DNA of 64,000 nucleotides from Neoarius graeffei (taxonomy: Eukaryota > Chordata > Actinopteri > Siluriformes > Ariidae), in the NCBI RefSeq assembly GCF_027579695.1, contig NC_083592.1:34292714-34356713 (forward strand), given 5' to 3'. The first letter of the stretch is position 1. The number at the start of each line of letters is the position of its first letter. Below, in pieces: positions 1-12,004 of this stretch. The notes under the pieces are model-generated. The model saw only the letters and a list, made by a program, of their open reading frames with translations. It had not been told where the DNA came from and made no database searches. The position numbers and the translations under genes are program-made.

Positions 1-345
1 TGATAAGGAAATGTAATGAGCTGTAGGTTTTACTGAGCATCTTACAGAACCAGCCACAGTTCTTCTGGACACTTTGACTGTCACACTCGCTTCTTCATTT
101 TGCACCAAAACCCAGCAGCCTTCATTATGTTTTTTTGTCTGAAAATCGATCTCTTATGTAATATGCTGCTTTCTTTACTAACTTACAAATTTTTAATTTT
201 GTGCTGAAAAACGAACGCTTGGAAATCTAAAATGTGTTGGTCCGGACTCGATAACGTAGAAGTCATCAAATAAAAATCGAAAACACAGTTGGTAAAAATA
301 AATAAATAAAAATATGTAGGGTGCTTTTTGTACAGTACTGTATTA
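1..345 (-). mobile_element. Tc1-like MITE fragment
   Basis: The stretch from about 15 to 130 is the reverse complement of part of the element at 16636-17170 (shared GCTGCTGGGTTTTGGTGCAA). It ends near 343 with the same TACAGTACTGTA terminal sequence. The other end is cut by the window edge. Confidence 0.6.
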
Positions 346-2640
346 TTAATATCTGACTTGAATTAGAGCCGGCGCTTCTGCCAGAGCTGCTGTTATAGAA
401 AATTAATCAACACCTTCTGACCAATCAGAATCGAGAATTCAAATATTATACGGGGAGAAAACAGGAAAAGGTGGCATCCATTTTGTATTTTGAAGCGTCG
501 TGATTTCTGAATTGTAGTGAGTGTAATCCGTTATGAAACATCACATCACAAATTAACTCATCAGAAAGTGACTTCAGAGAAGTCGGGTATGACAGTTAGG
601 GACCGGGCGGAATAAAAATAACCACCTCCCTCAGTCAAGCATTCAGGCAGTATGGCTGCTGCTGCCATGATGTCTCAGGATGCTGCAAACACGGTCGAGT
701 ACGCAGACAGACAGCACAGCAATCACCGCTCACACACTGCACTGGCTCATCAGTTCATCTGAAGATCTGGCATCAAACTAGATATGTCAATTTCGCCTGA
801 TAAAAGGAGGCACGTTTAGTCCACCTCCGCGCAACACATATTTACGCTAAGGAAAGGAAATGAAAAAGAAAGAAAGAAAGAGAGAAAAACCTACACACCG
901 CCCCAACTACGCAAGTTTATCATAGCGGTGTTGATTTGATTAGAACCCACTGCCAGATCCAGCACTGTCACAATATGCTTGTCTTTGATTTTCCTGGCGT
1001 GTCTGTGCACATACACGCAGCTGTTCATCACAGAGACAGTAATGCAGCTTTTGCGTTCTGCATTTTCTCCGTTCAGCCTCCACCCCTGGTCTACTACGAT
1101 TCACATAAACGCATTAAATAACAAGGAAAGATGGCGTGCCATTAAAGAAATGAAAGAAGGCTTAAACGTCAATGAGAGTGAGCAGGGATCAGGATGATAG
1201 ACACAATTTGATACCGAACCCAACACACTATTAAAACATAACATCCAAAGTCACCCAATCAAAGTCAGTCGTCTCCTCGACGCCACAATCAGCGAGACCT
1301 TTCTGGCCCCAATCAGCATCCACATCACCAATAGCTGCTATTACATCAAATCTACACTGGCTTTGCTGACACCAGAGAAACCGTAGCCGCATGACAAATA
1401 GATCATGCAAATGACCTCGCGTGAATTTGGAAAGGAGCGACCACATAAGGTGGCAGGAGGTAAACGCTATCCATCAGCAATTGCTCTGTCCGAGCACGGT
1501 TTCCTGGTGGGGAAGCCACTCATCAAAAGGTCGCTTAAAACACAGAGCTACAGCTGCAAGCACCAGGGATCCAGAAAATAACGCATCTGACACCCTCGTT
1601 GAAGAATCTCAGGGCGAGACATGAGCAAATAATAAACCAAAGCCATCATTCTGTCTGTCCGGACACCTTCTTGGCTATCCATACAGCTGAGCCAGGATCT
1701 CATCAATAATGCAGCATGAGTTCATGTTTATGCAATGGAGCACATATGCATCCTAGGAACTGTACAGATTGACAAGCCTGCAAAACATACACACCCGTCG
1801 ACCCAGAATAATACAACACTGCACACTGAAACGGCCACAAATGGTACAATTTAAGAGAAGGGTTAAAAAAAAAAGAAGAGGGAAGGAAAATAGCTTTAAA
1901 TACTCACCTTTTCAGTCCTTCTGTTTGATTCTGTTAAAGGCAGGATCTTAGTGCTTCATGATAGCACAGCACAGAGAAAAAATAACTGTAGTGGCATGGT
2001 GATATGCAAATTAATGGATCATGCCGAATAGGGGTGCATTTATTATTCATAAATTACTCATGTTTATGCAAATTAGACTACACAGAGCTACTCAAATGGG
2101 GGGTTGGTAATTCCTCTGTCTTGTTGCAGACAGAATCAACATGCAGCTCCTAGCACTCAGGGTTTATTGTCTTGTGAGCATTGCATATGCTCAGCTATTT
2201 TTTTTAAAGAGATTTTTTATGATTCAGTTTATTTTAATTAACTATAATCAAAGAAAATCTTTGGCCTTCAATTCATCTTTTCTGCTGTGTGAAAATCCAT
2301 TTTTATCTGCAATAAAAAAACAACAACATTATTCCGTATAGTGGCTTAACATCGTTACAGATTTAAATATACACTCGAAACCTCCAGGGTCTGGAATGTG
2401 AGCCAAAAAAGGCCACGACACGAGTTTGATCTCTGAGAAAGCACCGGGCTTAAAGCATCCCGTTATAACTCCTGCAATACATCAAATCCAAACATATTTC
2501 CAGTGTACGCTCTTAACATGCTGAACAATCTCCAATTACCAGCGAGCGCCCGAGCAAATCACAGACATGGAGAAGGTCTGAACAACCTGTATTCATGGTT
2601 TGCAAACCTTCACACTGTAATGAAGAAAGTGCACGAAAAG
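346..2640. other. Repeat-poor non-coding stretch upstream of ccnh
   Basis: No gene of any length is recognised here. A repeat at about 363-470 (CTGCTGTTATAGAAAA and flanks) recurs at 24405-24500. Otherwise the stretch lacks the SINE and MITE sequences common in the rest of the window. Several short ORFs between 936 and 1624 lack coding character. Three ATGCAAAT octamers are annotated separately. Confidence 0.4.
1405..2073 (+). promoter_or_regulatory. Three POU octamer motifs
   Basis: ATGCAAAT occurs exactly at 1405-1412, 2004-2011 and 2066-2073. The last two are followed by TA and lie 62 bp apart in an AT-rich setting. Octamers bind POU factors; that this is an enhancer is inference only. 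Confidence 0.25.
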
Positions 2641-2919
2641 TTAAACCTCAATATTGTGACCCTCTTTTAAATACAGCATGGTTCAATGTGTACACCTAAA
2701 TCTTTCCAAAGCAATTTTTTTGCATTTTTAACAATACAAATAAAACTGTACGTCAATGAAAATCGTTCACTGCTACTAATACACCATAGTTTATAAACAT
2801 GTTGATGGAGCTTTTCATATCAGTGAGGGAAAAACAAAATTATATGAAAAGCAGCGCCCCCATGTGGCCACATATGAAAAAGCTTTTTTTTTAAATACTG
2901 TACAACACAAAAAGAAAGA

Positions 2920-3268
2920 AAGCACAACTTTATTCATCACACACTTGTGAAATTTCCTCTCTGCATTTAGCCCATCGGAAGCAGTGAACACACACAAAGC
3001 AGTGGGCAGCCACACTAACAGCGCCCAGGAAGCAGTTGGGAGTTAGGTGCCTCGCTCAAGGGCACCTCAGCCCAAGGCCGTCCTATATTAACCTAACCTG
3101 CATGTCTTTGGACTGTGGGGGAAACCAGAGCACCCGGAGAAAACCCACGCAGACACGGGGAGAACATGCAAACTCCATACAGAAAGGCCCTCGCCGACCG
3201 CTGGGTTCGAACCCAGAACCTTCTTGCTGTGAGGCAACTGTGCTAACCGCTACACCACCGTGCCACCC
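2920..3268 (-). mobile_element. SINE with tRNA-like head, variant tail
   Basis: Read on the - strand it begins with the tRNA-like head (A-box-like GTGTAGCGG, B-box-like GGTTCGAACCC) and the shared body (CATGTTCTCCCCGTGT). After GTTAATATAGG it switches to a different 3' half ending AATAAAGTTG. The same combination is at 26648-26955. Confidence 0.75.
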
Positions 3269-3269
3269 A

Positions 3270-5270
3270 AAAGCCAAAACCATCTGCTTTATAAAACAAA
3301 ACCAAACAGGCCTACAGCTGGTTTGGCAAAATGTTTCTATATTTCTGCACAGGAAAGAACTTCAGAAATTTGGTAAATTACAAAGTAGTCACTCAAAATC
3401 ATGACTAAAAAAACCAGTAATAACAACCTGCTAATTAAACTTGCAAAGAAGGAAACACTTTTAAAGCGAGACTGAAATTTGGTCATTGTGATATATGTTT
3501 ATTTCTGTAATATCGCACAAAATATCAAGCCATTCTGTGGCTGGGTAGTTATTTAATTTGAGGGGATTCCTGAGCAAATAATGTGCATGAAATTGCTCAC
3601 TTCATGCAGTCAAGCAGACAGAGGAAGCCCGTGTGCGCAGATTTATTTTCTTCTTTTGGGTTTTACAGCAGCTGGCATCCACAGTGTTGCATTACTGCCA
3701 TCTACAGGTTTACCTTTGAGCGTGCACTGACAGTTCCATCATTCTGTCCCTAAACGAACAGCTGATCACACCGAGGTGCTCGCTGAGCGCCAATATTTAT
3801 TAGTTTGGTCCTGCGTTTCTTTTCCTTCACAACATACGTCTTTTCTTCTCTCTTTCCGTTACTGTAGTCAGTCTTTCATGTTTCATTCACACACCCACGT
3901 CCTCCATTTTTCTCTCCTGTTTGAAATTTGTCTCCCACAATGCCTTGCGTGAACAGGGAAATTCCACCACGTCATGCATGACGTAATATCTTGAATTGGG
4001 TCATGGTGAAGCAGGAAAAAATAGCAGAGGATTTAGGGCCATGTGGCCCTAAATTCATTAATTGTTCTATTTTTTTTTTAAATAATAAAATTGGAAGTCT
4101 GTGATTCGAATTCAGTAGCTTTCAGTCCACTAAATAAAAATACCTGGGTGTCGGGGAAAATTCTTTTTATGATCTACACTTGAAAAATCTGAAAGGCAGT
4201 CTAGCTTTAATGCTGCATGCCCAAAATGAAAAAGTTTTCCAAACCACAGTCAGTGAAACCTGGACCTCATGAAAATGATCTCATTTCAAAGCTGCATTAT
4301 AAAAGTAAGGCCTCCGATCAATTATACTCTATACACAATAATCTACAGTGCAGGTTCCCAACCTCATGTCCTGCACATGTTTGGGTTTTCCCTTCTCCAA
4401 TACACCTAGTTCAAACGAGGAAGGGTTGTTCATTCGCTGATTAATCGGATGTGATGTGAAAACACTACGTATAGGATAGAACCAGAGAACTTCACAGTAT
4501 GCATGCCAGTCTTTCACTGTATACTATCATAGGGGTACAGGAGGAGTCCATTTCTGTTTCCCAAGGTACAATTTACACGAACATACCCCCGAAGGCTCAT
4601 TATTGAACCTCACGGTACCTGTGTACCTTTTTAGGGCCAAAAAGCTACATACATGTTCCCAAGCAGTACATAAAGGGTCCAAATAAGTACCTTTGAGGGT
4701 ACTACCCCAGTGACAAGCCAGTATAACCTTAAAAGTATAATAAGGGACTTTATTTTCTGAGAGTGTATCATATTATACAAGGAGTGACGTGTGTTTTAAC
4801 AGACAGTAAGGGATATAGTGTATGTAGCTATGGAGCAGCAGTGTGCGATTTTGTCCTTGGAATGCAATCTGAAACAAAAGCTGAAAAGAGAAATCCACCT
4901 AATATAGGCTTTTTGGTCGCAGTGTGTATATGATGTTTTAAATGTCAGGCATCAAATACATCATAAAGTAGGCATTCAATTTTCCATTACTGTAAACAAG
5001 AGCATATATTTGGAAAACTCATTTAAAAGACAGCTTAGTGGCAGCAGCCAAACTAGGCTGACGAATTCATACATGAACTCCAAACTTCAGTTATTAGTGT
5101 CAACATGGTCAGTCAAATCCATCCAAGCGGTTTCCTTGCATTTCCAAACCCATGTCCTATTAACTATACAGTGCACTTGTTGTCCAAAAAAAAAACATTG
5201 TGAAGTAGAGTTGTTGATCCAGATCCAGTGTGTTGGTTTAATCTCACAATGCACTTCAGTAGAATAGTGC
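3270..5270. other. Non-coding; MITE-like stretch at 4530-4770
   Basis: No gene seen. The stretch from 4530 to 4770 is rich in GGTAC-type short repeats (for example GTACCTTTGAGGGTACTACC), which resembles a common fish MITE. Its ends were not defined. Confidence 0.3.
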
Positions 5271-5274
5271 CCCA

Positions 5275-5620
5275 AATAATACACCACAGAGAAGGCACAG
5301 GGTATAAATACCAAGACAGGAGGCAAAGTTGAAGACGTTAAGGTTTGCTACAGGAGTGACGAGGTTGGACAGGATAAGGAACAAGCACATCAGACACACT
5401 CGGAGCACATGTGGAGAGCTTGGGAATTAAGCTAAGAGAGATGAGACTGAGATGGTACGGGCACATCCTGAGAAGGAAGATGTTGGAGCTGCCAGGGACA
5501 TGAAAACGCTGAAGGATGTGGTGAGAGAGGACGTGTCTTAGGGAGCGACGGAGACAAAAAGTTGACTCTTTCTGAGTAGGGAATAAGGAGGAGATGAGAC
5601 AGGTTACACATGGACACAGC
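5275..5620 (+). mobile_element. Non-LTR retrotransposon fragment (RT C-terminus)
   Basis: The + strand encodes IKLREMRLRWYGHILRRK at about 5425-5480, the typical C-terminal motif of LINE reverse transcriptases (RLRWxGHxxRR). The rest is degenerate. It abuts the CENP-B-like ORF. Confidence 0.55.
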
Positions 5621-5622
5621 AC

Positions 5623-6420
5623 TCAGGCTACAAAACTGTCATGGCAGCCTTGAACCACTGATCTCTTGACAACATTTGCAACTTCTTTTTCAAATTGATG
5701 AAGGAGATTAAAGTCACAAAAGCCTCGATATAACAAGCCCGTGGCTAAAGTCTTCATAGCTTCCTGCATCTGGTGCACTGAGGGCACAGTGACTGTCCGC
5801 ATGTCACCGTTCACTATGCGACTCAGGAGTGTGGGTTTGCTCTGGACAGGAAGTAGTTTTTCTTGTTCCGGCTGGATAACTGGAACACTTTCTTCTTGGG
5901 GTTCATATGTGCCGTGTTCCTGAGGAGTCTGAGCATCAGCAGGAGACGCAGAGCACGGCATGGTGTGAGATCTCAACTCATCTGGCTGATTGTTTACATC
6001 CAGTTCCGGGTAGATGTGATACCTGGCGCGCACGACCGCCTCTCGTTTCTTAAAGCTGCTGTACCAGCGGGGGCTCGGCCTGAAGCTCACGATCCCCATC
6101 CGCGCCGCGATGTCCATTGATTTCCGGTGAATCATCAGATCAGTAACGTGAACTCCGTTTCGTCTCGAATGATCGATCCATTTCCAGATATTCGCCTCGA
6201 GTTTCGGCGACCTGCCGCAGCCCGCCCACTTATTCTTCTCACGTTTAATATTCTCTCCTTTGATTATGCAGTTCCTATTATGCAGGATCGTCCAAAGCAT
6301 AGACGGAGCGATATTAAGTCGTTTAGCCGCCTTTCTTTGGCTCATCCGAGGAAGCTGGTCATATAGCTCAAGAATCTGCCGTTTGTCTTCTATTGTGAAC
6401 CTTCTTTTCAACGCCGCCAT
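5623..6420 (-). CDS. Single-exon protein with psq and CENP-B type DNA-binding domains, no DDE domain
   Basis: 265 codons, uninterrupted. Residues about 1-55 (RRFTIEDKRQILELYDQLP, QRKAAKRLNI) form a psq-type helix-turn-helix as in pogo/Tigger transposases and CENP-B. Residues about 70-135 (SPKLEANIWKWID, then RWYSSFKKRE) match the second, CENP-B-type helix-turn-helix. The rest is a low-complexity linker rich in Pro, Gln and Glu and a short tail ending HDSFVA. The DDE catalytic domain expected in the middle of a pogo transposase is absent, although the frame never breaks. It could be a deletion derivative of a pogo element or a domesticated DNA-binding protein of the CENPBD type. The start is the first Met. 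An ETS-like ACTTCCGG lies about 35 bases upstream, in a GC-richer stretch. Confidence 0.7.
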   Translation of the reverse strand: MAALKRRFTIEDKRQILELYDQLPRMSQRKAAKRLNIAPSMLWTILHNRNCIIKGENIKREKNKWAGCGRSPKLEANIWKWIDHSRRNGVHVTDLMIHRKSMDIAARMGIVSFRPSPRWYSSFKKREAVVRARYHIYPELDVNNQPDELRSHTMPCSASPADAQTPQEHGTYEPQEESVPVIQPEQEKLLPVQSKPTLLSRIVNGDMRTVTVPSVHQMQEAMKTLATGLLYRGFCDFNLLHQFEKEVANVVKRSVVQGCHDSFVA

Positions 6421-6784
6421 GTTGCCTGAACCTGATCGCGCGGCTTGTTACTACTACTTCCGGAAAATTCCTTTTCTGCTCGATGATTGGGTACGCGATA
6501 AGATGCAGCCAATCACAACACCGGGATCAACCAATCCTAGTTCAGGAGGCGGGATTTTCTGGTGACGTAGATTTCATGCGACGTTTCTCAACAACCCGGT
6601 GTCACGGTCTGGATTTACCAGGTAAATTTAAACCGTAGCAGCCACGGTCTGAATTTACCACAGTATAAGTCAAGTTTATTGTCAAATATGCTATACATGC
6701 TCGACATACAGCACAGATGAAATATCAGTCCTCTCTGACCCACGGTGCAAACAGGAAAATAAAAATAGAATAATTGAAAAAACA

Positions 6785-7026
6785 AACAAACAATATAAAC
6801 AGTATAAACACTCTAGATAGGAACTAGACATAGACTAAACACTCAAACAATATAAACAGTATAAACACTCTAGATAGGAACTAGACATAGACTAAACACT
6901 CAAACAATATATACAGTATAAATAAACAGTATAAACACTAGATAAGAACAAGACACAGACTAAACACTCAGACAATATAAACAGTGTAAACACTCTAGAT
7001 ATGGACTAGACGTAGACTAAACACTC
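6785..7026. repeat. Tandem repeat, about 58-bp unit, four copies
   Basis: Units contain ACAATATAAACAGTATAAAC, then CTAGATAGGAACTAGAC. The third and fourth units are more diverged. The stretch before it (6662-6720) is a dispersed repeat of the TTTATTGTCAAATATGCTA type. Confidence 0.75.
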
Positions 7027-7041
7027 GTGTATATATATATA

Positions 7042-7822
7042 CTGAACAAAATTATAAACGCAGCACCTAAAGATTTTATTTATTTTGTACATCCGATACT
7101 GATTTTTTTTCTGCCCACATCAAATGATAGTATAGCATACCAGTAAACATTTTTTGAAAAAAAAAAATGTCCCTCTACTCAAGTTCTGAGCAGTGCCCAG
7201 ACTTGAGATAATCCATGATCCAGTCGGGTGTGACCATTGCAGACAAAAATTTCACTGAGTAATGCATGTCATGACCATCCTTTATGTGGGGCCAATAAAA
7301 GGCCACCCTAAAATGACAAAAATGTTCAAATGTCAAGATGCCACAGATGACCAGAATCAACCGGGAACGAGCCATTGGCATGCTGCAGGCTGGAATGTCC
7401 ATCAGAGCTGTAGGGCGTCAATTGGGGGTGCATAATTCCACGATTGTCCGCCTCCGACGACGATTTCAGCAGCATGGCACCACAGACAACATGCCACATG
7501 CACGCAGGCCACGTGTCACCACTCCAGCACAAGACCGGCATATCCGTCTGACCCACCTGCGTGATCAGTGCCGGACTGCAACACGGACCGCAGATGAGAC
7601 CATGGGGAGACACAATCGCAGGGTCAGCAGTCAAACTGTGAGAAACCGACTCAGAGAAGCTGGCCTCCATGCACGTAGACCTCATCGAGGATTGGACCTG
7701 ACTGCTGGGCGACGACGTTCTCATCTGGACTGGGCTCGGGCACATAAAAAATGAAAATGAATTTCTATCTGAACATTTGTATTTCATAAAATATGGACCG
7801 CTGTGTTTATATTCTTGTTCAG
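7042..7822 (+). mobile_element. Tc1-like transposon, internally deleted
   Basis: Ends are CTGAACAAAATTATAAACGC and its imperfect inverse TTTATATTCTTGTTCAG. The left end is preceded by TA. It holds a transposase ORF at 7338-7754. Confidence 0.8.
7338..7754 (+). pseudogene. Tc1-like transposase, DNA-binding half only
   Basis: 138 codons (MPQMTRINRERAIGMLQAG, then GVHNSTIVRLRRRF and RRPRVTTPAQDRHI). They form the paired helix-turn-helix region plus the start of the linker (LDWARAH). The sequence stops exactly before the DDE catalytic domain, and full Tc1 transposases are about 340 residues. It cannot catalyse transposition but could still bind TIRs. Confidence 0.85.
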
Positions 7823-7868
7823 TGTGTGTGTATATATATATAGATAGATAGATAGATAGATAGATATA

Positions 7869-8232
7869 GGGCGGCACGGTGGTTAGCGCTGTCGCCTCAC
7901 AGCAAGAAGGTCCTGGGTTCGAGCCCCATGGCCGGCGAGGGCCTTTCTGTGCGGAGTTTGCATGTTCTCCCCGTGTCTGTGTGGGTTTCCTCCGGGTGCT
8001 CCGGTTTCCCCCACAGTCCAAAGACATGCAGGTTAGGTTAACTGGTGACTCTAAATTGACCGTAGGTGTGAATGTGAGTGTGAATGGTTGTCTGTGTGTC
8101 AGCCCTGTGATGACCTGGCGACTTGTCCAGGGTGTACCCCGCCTTTCGCCCGTAGTCAGCTGGGATAGGCTCCAGCTTGCCTGCGACCCTGTAGAACAGG
8201 ATAAAGCGGCTAGAGATAATGAGATGAGATGA
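7869..8232 (+). mobile_element. tRNA-headed SINE
   Basis: Head GGCGGCACGGTGGTTAGCG (part of the A box lost), B box GGGTTCGAGCCCC, body CATGTTCTCCCCGTGT and tail GAGATGAGATGA. It sits in a GATA/TA microsatellite. Confidence 0.85.
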
Positions 8233-8760
8233 TATATATATATATATATATATACACATAAATTGGTTCAGTATAAACAAACTAGCAGCTGTTAAGATGA
8301 GGTAGTGCGGAATAGTGCAAATGAGCGATGTAAATTTACCAACTTGGTATAATTTGGCCTGGTCTGAATTTGCCAGCTTAATGAGATTTATGTTCATACT
8401 TGAATTATTTACACTTTATCTTGATGAATATTGATTCGTTTAAGTAAGACTCCTCATGATTATAATAATTTAGTTATTCTCTCAAATTTACCAACTTGGT
8501 ATAATTAGACTGCTGTCATTCGGCCTAGTCAGAATTTACCAGCCCAATATGATATGGGATTTATGTTCATACTTGATCCACAAATAAATTATTTTCACTT
8601 TATCTTGATGAATGAATGAATGACCCGTGTTTTAGTTCCAGTTTATGCACTAAGTAGGCTGATCAGGAGCAGCCAGGAATGATGAACTTTATCTTCATGA
8701 ATATTGATTTGTTTATTAAGTATATATGAAAGAACGAAGTCAGAATGTAAAGTGTTTTGA
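8233..8760. repeat. (TA)n and imperfect direct repeat of about 185 bp
   Basis: A (TA)n tract is at 8233-8252. The sequence from AATTTACCAACTTGGTATAA at 8332 recurs, diverged, from about 8486, including TTATGTTCATACTTGA and CACTTTATCTTGATGAAT. Confidence 0.55.
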
Positions 8761-9739
8761 ACAACTTTATTAACTTCATTTACACATTATACTAATAAAA
8801 TTCAATCCAAACCATTCTTGTCTACTGACAATCAAATCTCACAATTGTAGTCACAATTCGCGTTCTATTAGTCCATAAACGTGTTGAAATGCTCGGTACA
8901 AAACCGCAGCAAGAAATGGTAAATAGACTTCCCGGAAGTTTACCGGGGGGGGGAATCGGTCTGCGCATGCGCATGGTAAATTTATACCAGCGCACGATCA
9001 GACCGTGACACCGGACAAATTTGCTTCGATTTGGATGTTATTCTTATTTTCGATAACAACTTTGATTTATTTTATTTTTAATCATATACTTCCCCCCTTT
9101 TTTTTATATATATTGCGTTTTATTTGACACCGCAACTGAGACGCTAGGTGGCAGTGTGTAAGTGTAATACCCACTCAGCTTATACTCTGTTAGAGAAGAA
9201 GTGAGTGGTGGCGTGCGGGAGACGGTAAAAACATTTCCTTTCGTAACTGAACTGATAAAAGTTTAGGGAGAAACTCTGTTTATCTCAGAAGTGAGAATCT
9301 GTTCAGTAGTGTGTTAGTAGAGAGGCTGTTTGATTTATCAGGAAATATATACACAATAGTAACATGTTAATGTGCTTTCCATTATTTCGTGCTCCATCAT
9401 GCAGTGTGTGGAGAGGAGGAAGGCGGATTTGGGATGCAGGCAGGGATTCCTGGCCTTAGTCTTGAACTGTGCTCCTGTTTTAGGACTCACAGCCATGTAC
9501 ACTTCCCCCCTCCCGACCTAATACACATACAAACTCAACAGGGATCTCTACTTTTTGTTTGTTTGAGATATTCATGCTGGTTTTCTTTACATTGGTTGAG
9601 TTTGTGTGCAGACTTTTCAGATAACTCTTAACTCTGTGTCTGATATTTAGACCCTGTTGTAATGGAGTTCCAGTGAACATGGATTTCAGGAACGTTTTTC
9701 ATTTTGTCACAAAAACTAACAGGAATGTGAATTTCTTCA

Positions 9740-10117
9740 CTCTCATCTCATCTCATTATCTCTAGTCGCTTTATCCTGTTCTACAGGGTCGCAGGCAAGC
9801 TGGAGCCTATCCCAGCTGACTACGGGCGAAAGGCGGGGTACACCCTGGACAAGTCGCCAGGTCATCACAGGGCTGACACATAGACACAGACAACCATTCA
9901 CACTCACATTCACACCTACGCTCAATTTAGAGTCACCAGTTAACCTAACCTGCATGTCTTCGGACTGTGGGGGAAACCGGAGCACCCGGAGGAAACCCAC
10001 GCGGACACGGGGAGAACATGCAAACTCCACACAGAAAGGCCCTCGCCGGCCACGGGGCTCGAACCTGGACCTTCTTGCTGTGAGGCGACAGCGCTAACCA
10101 CTACACCACCGTGCTGC
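9740..10117 (-). mobile_element. tRNA-headed SINE
   Basis: Full copy in reverse orientation: tail TCTCATCTCATCTC first, B-box complement GGGGCTCGAACC, head complement CCACTACACCACCGTG. Followed by an (ATT)n run at 10128-10150. Confidence 0.9.
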
Positions 10118-10183
10118 TGTAGCCTTTATTATTATTATTATTATTATTAATAATAACAACAACAACTGCTTGCATTGTAAATA

Positions 10184-11816
10184 CAGTTGAGGTCAGAAGT
10201 TTTTATACTCTCATTATGGACTTGAATGTCATGGCGATATTGGACTTTCAAAGATTATTATTTTTTATTTTTCCCCCTCTGTGGCAGAATGATTGCACAA
10301 CAGACATCTTTACTAGAAAAAAAAATCATTTGCTGCACAAATTTATTTTAGGTTTTCCAAAATCCATACATCGACAAAAATTCACCTAAATGTCCCTTAG
10401 CAAGTTTTACCTTAACCAGATGCTTTTGGTAGCCAAAAGTTTCAGGCAGTTTCTGGTTGGACTGCTATTCTTGGCAGAATTCTATTAAGTTTCTTGGCAC
10501 AGACCCAGCGTCTAAGCAGTCTCTACATGTTTTCAATACGGTTGAGGTCAGGCCTTTTGGGAAGGTGATTCCAAAAGCTTAACATTATCCTGCTTCATCC
10601 ATTCCACAACCAGCTTTTGATGTGTGTTTGAGGTCCTTATCCTGTTGCAACACCCAGTTATGTCCAAGTTTCTGCTGTTGAAGAACTCTGAGGTATTCCT
10701 CCTTTTTCTTTATTCCATGTGCAATGCACCAGTTCCACTGGCAACAAAATGGGTCCAGAGCATGATGCTACCACCACCATGTGAAGCAGTTTGTACAGAG
10801 TTATTGGGGTTGAATGCTTCACTTGTAGTCATTCAAACATAACTCTGGTCATTGTGGTCAAACTTTCCTCCAGAAGGCTTTTTTTTTTTTTGTCCATATG
10901 GTCAGTTGCAAACTTTAGTCAAGCTTAAAGATGTCAATTTTGGAGCAGGGGATTATTTCTTTGATGGCAGCCCCTCAATCTATGGTGATGTAAAACTCCC
11001 TTGACTGTAGAAGGTATTCCAGAAGCTTCCAGTTCATGGCAGGCCTGTGCTTTGGTGGTTCCTGACCATCCAACCAATTTCCTCTCAGCAAAAAGTGACC
11101 GTTTGGGTCTTCTTACAGACATTGGCAAAGTGGCTACATCTCCCAATAAGTCTAATCTCATCTCATCATCTCTAGCCGCTTTATCCTGTTCTACAGGGTC
11201 GCAGGCAAGCTGGAGCCTATCCCAGCTGACTACGGGCGAAAGGCGGGGCACACCCTGGACAAGTCGCCAGGTCATCACAGGGCTGACACATAGACACAGA
11301 CAACCATTCACACTCCCATTCACACCTACGGTCAATTTAGAGTCACCAGTTAACCTAACCTGCATGTCTTTGGACTGTGGGGGGAAACCGGAGCACCCAG
11401 AGGAAACCCACGCGGACACGGGGAGAACATGCAAACTCCGCACAGAAAGGCCCTCGCCGGCCACGGGGCTCGAACCCGGACCTTCTTGCTGTGAGGCGAC
11501 AGCGCTAACCACTACACCACCGTGCCGCCCCCCAATAAGTCGTTCTTAATAATAAGTCGTTCGTAATTAATAATCTAATTGGGTGTATGTATATTTTTTT
11601 ATTCTGTAGGTATAATGTTGACCCTGTGTTGATTTTAGAAAACCCAAAATAAATTAAAACTTGTGCACCAAATTCTTTTTTTTTCTTTTCTGTTAAATAT
11701 GTTGTACAATCAATCTGCCACAGGAAAAAGAACAGATCAGAGAACTCACTGACATCCCAATACTGCCACGACATTCATGTTCATGATGAGCGCATGTAAA
11801 CTTCTGACCTCAGCTG
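10184..11816 (-). mobile_element. Degenerate Tc1-like transposon split by a SINE
   Basis: TIRs CAGTTGAGGTCAGAAGTTT and AACTTCTGACCTCAGCTG are flanked by TA on both sides. Between 10500 and 11150 the - strand carries a frame-broken Tc1 transposase. A SINE sits at 11152-11530. Confidence 0.8.
11152..11530 (-). mobile_element. tRNA-headed SINE with 10-bp target duplication
   Basis: CCCAATAAGT flanks it exactly at 11142-11151 and 11531-11540. It is a full-length copy inside the Tc1 element, so it is younger than that element. Confidence 0.92.
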
Positions 11817-12004
11817 TACATACTTGTATACATAGTACATTTGGATAGTCTACATGTTATGAATGAGGCTGAATTGATAATTGGGGGGGGGACACCCAGC
11901 GAGTGCTCTACTGACTGAAGCTGAAAGCATTGGCACAGCACATCCAAATATCATTCATGCTCTAATAAAATAAATCCTTTTTCTACTTTTAAGCAACCGC
12001 AGCC

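Larger units (their letters stand above)
6596..9014. mobile_element. Element bounded by a perfect 16-bp inverted repeat
   Basis: CCGGTGTCACGGTCTG at 6596-6611 has its exact reverse complement at 8999-9014. GGTCTGAATTTACCA-type motifs recur inside both ends (6645-6660, 8362-8380, 8525-8545). The interior holds a tandem repeat, a truncated Tc1 copy and a SINE. Superfamily not assigned. Confidence 0.5.

Noticed and set aside
653-763. Short + strand frame MAAAAMMSQDAANTVEYA
   Set aside because: 36 codons, no splice donor in frame at a sensible place, no family recognised. The Ala run comes from GCTGCTGCTGCC.
936-1624. Overlapping short frames on both strands upstream of ccnh
   Set aside because: None has homology I recognise or codon periodicity beyond chance. 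Overlap in opposite strands argues against coding.
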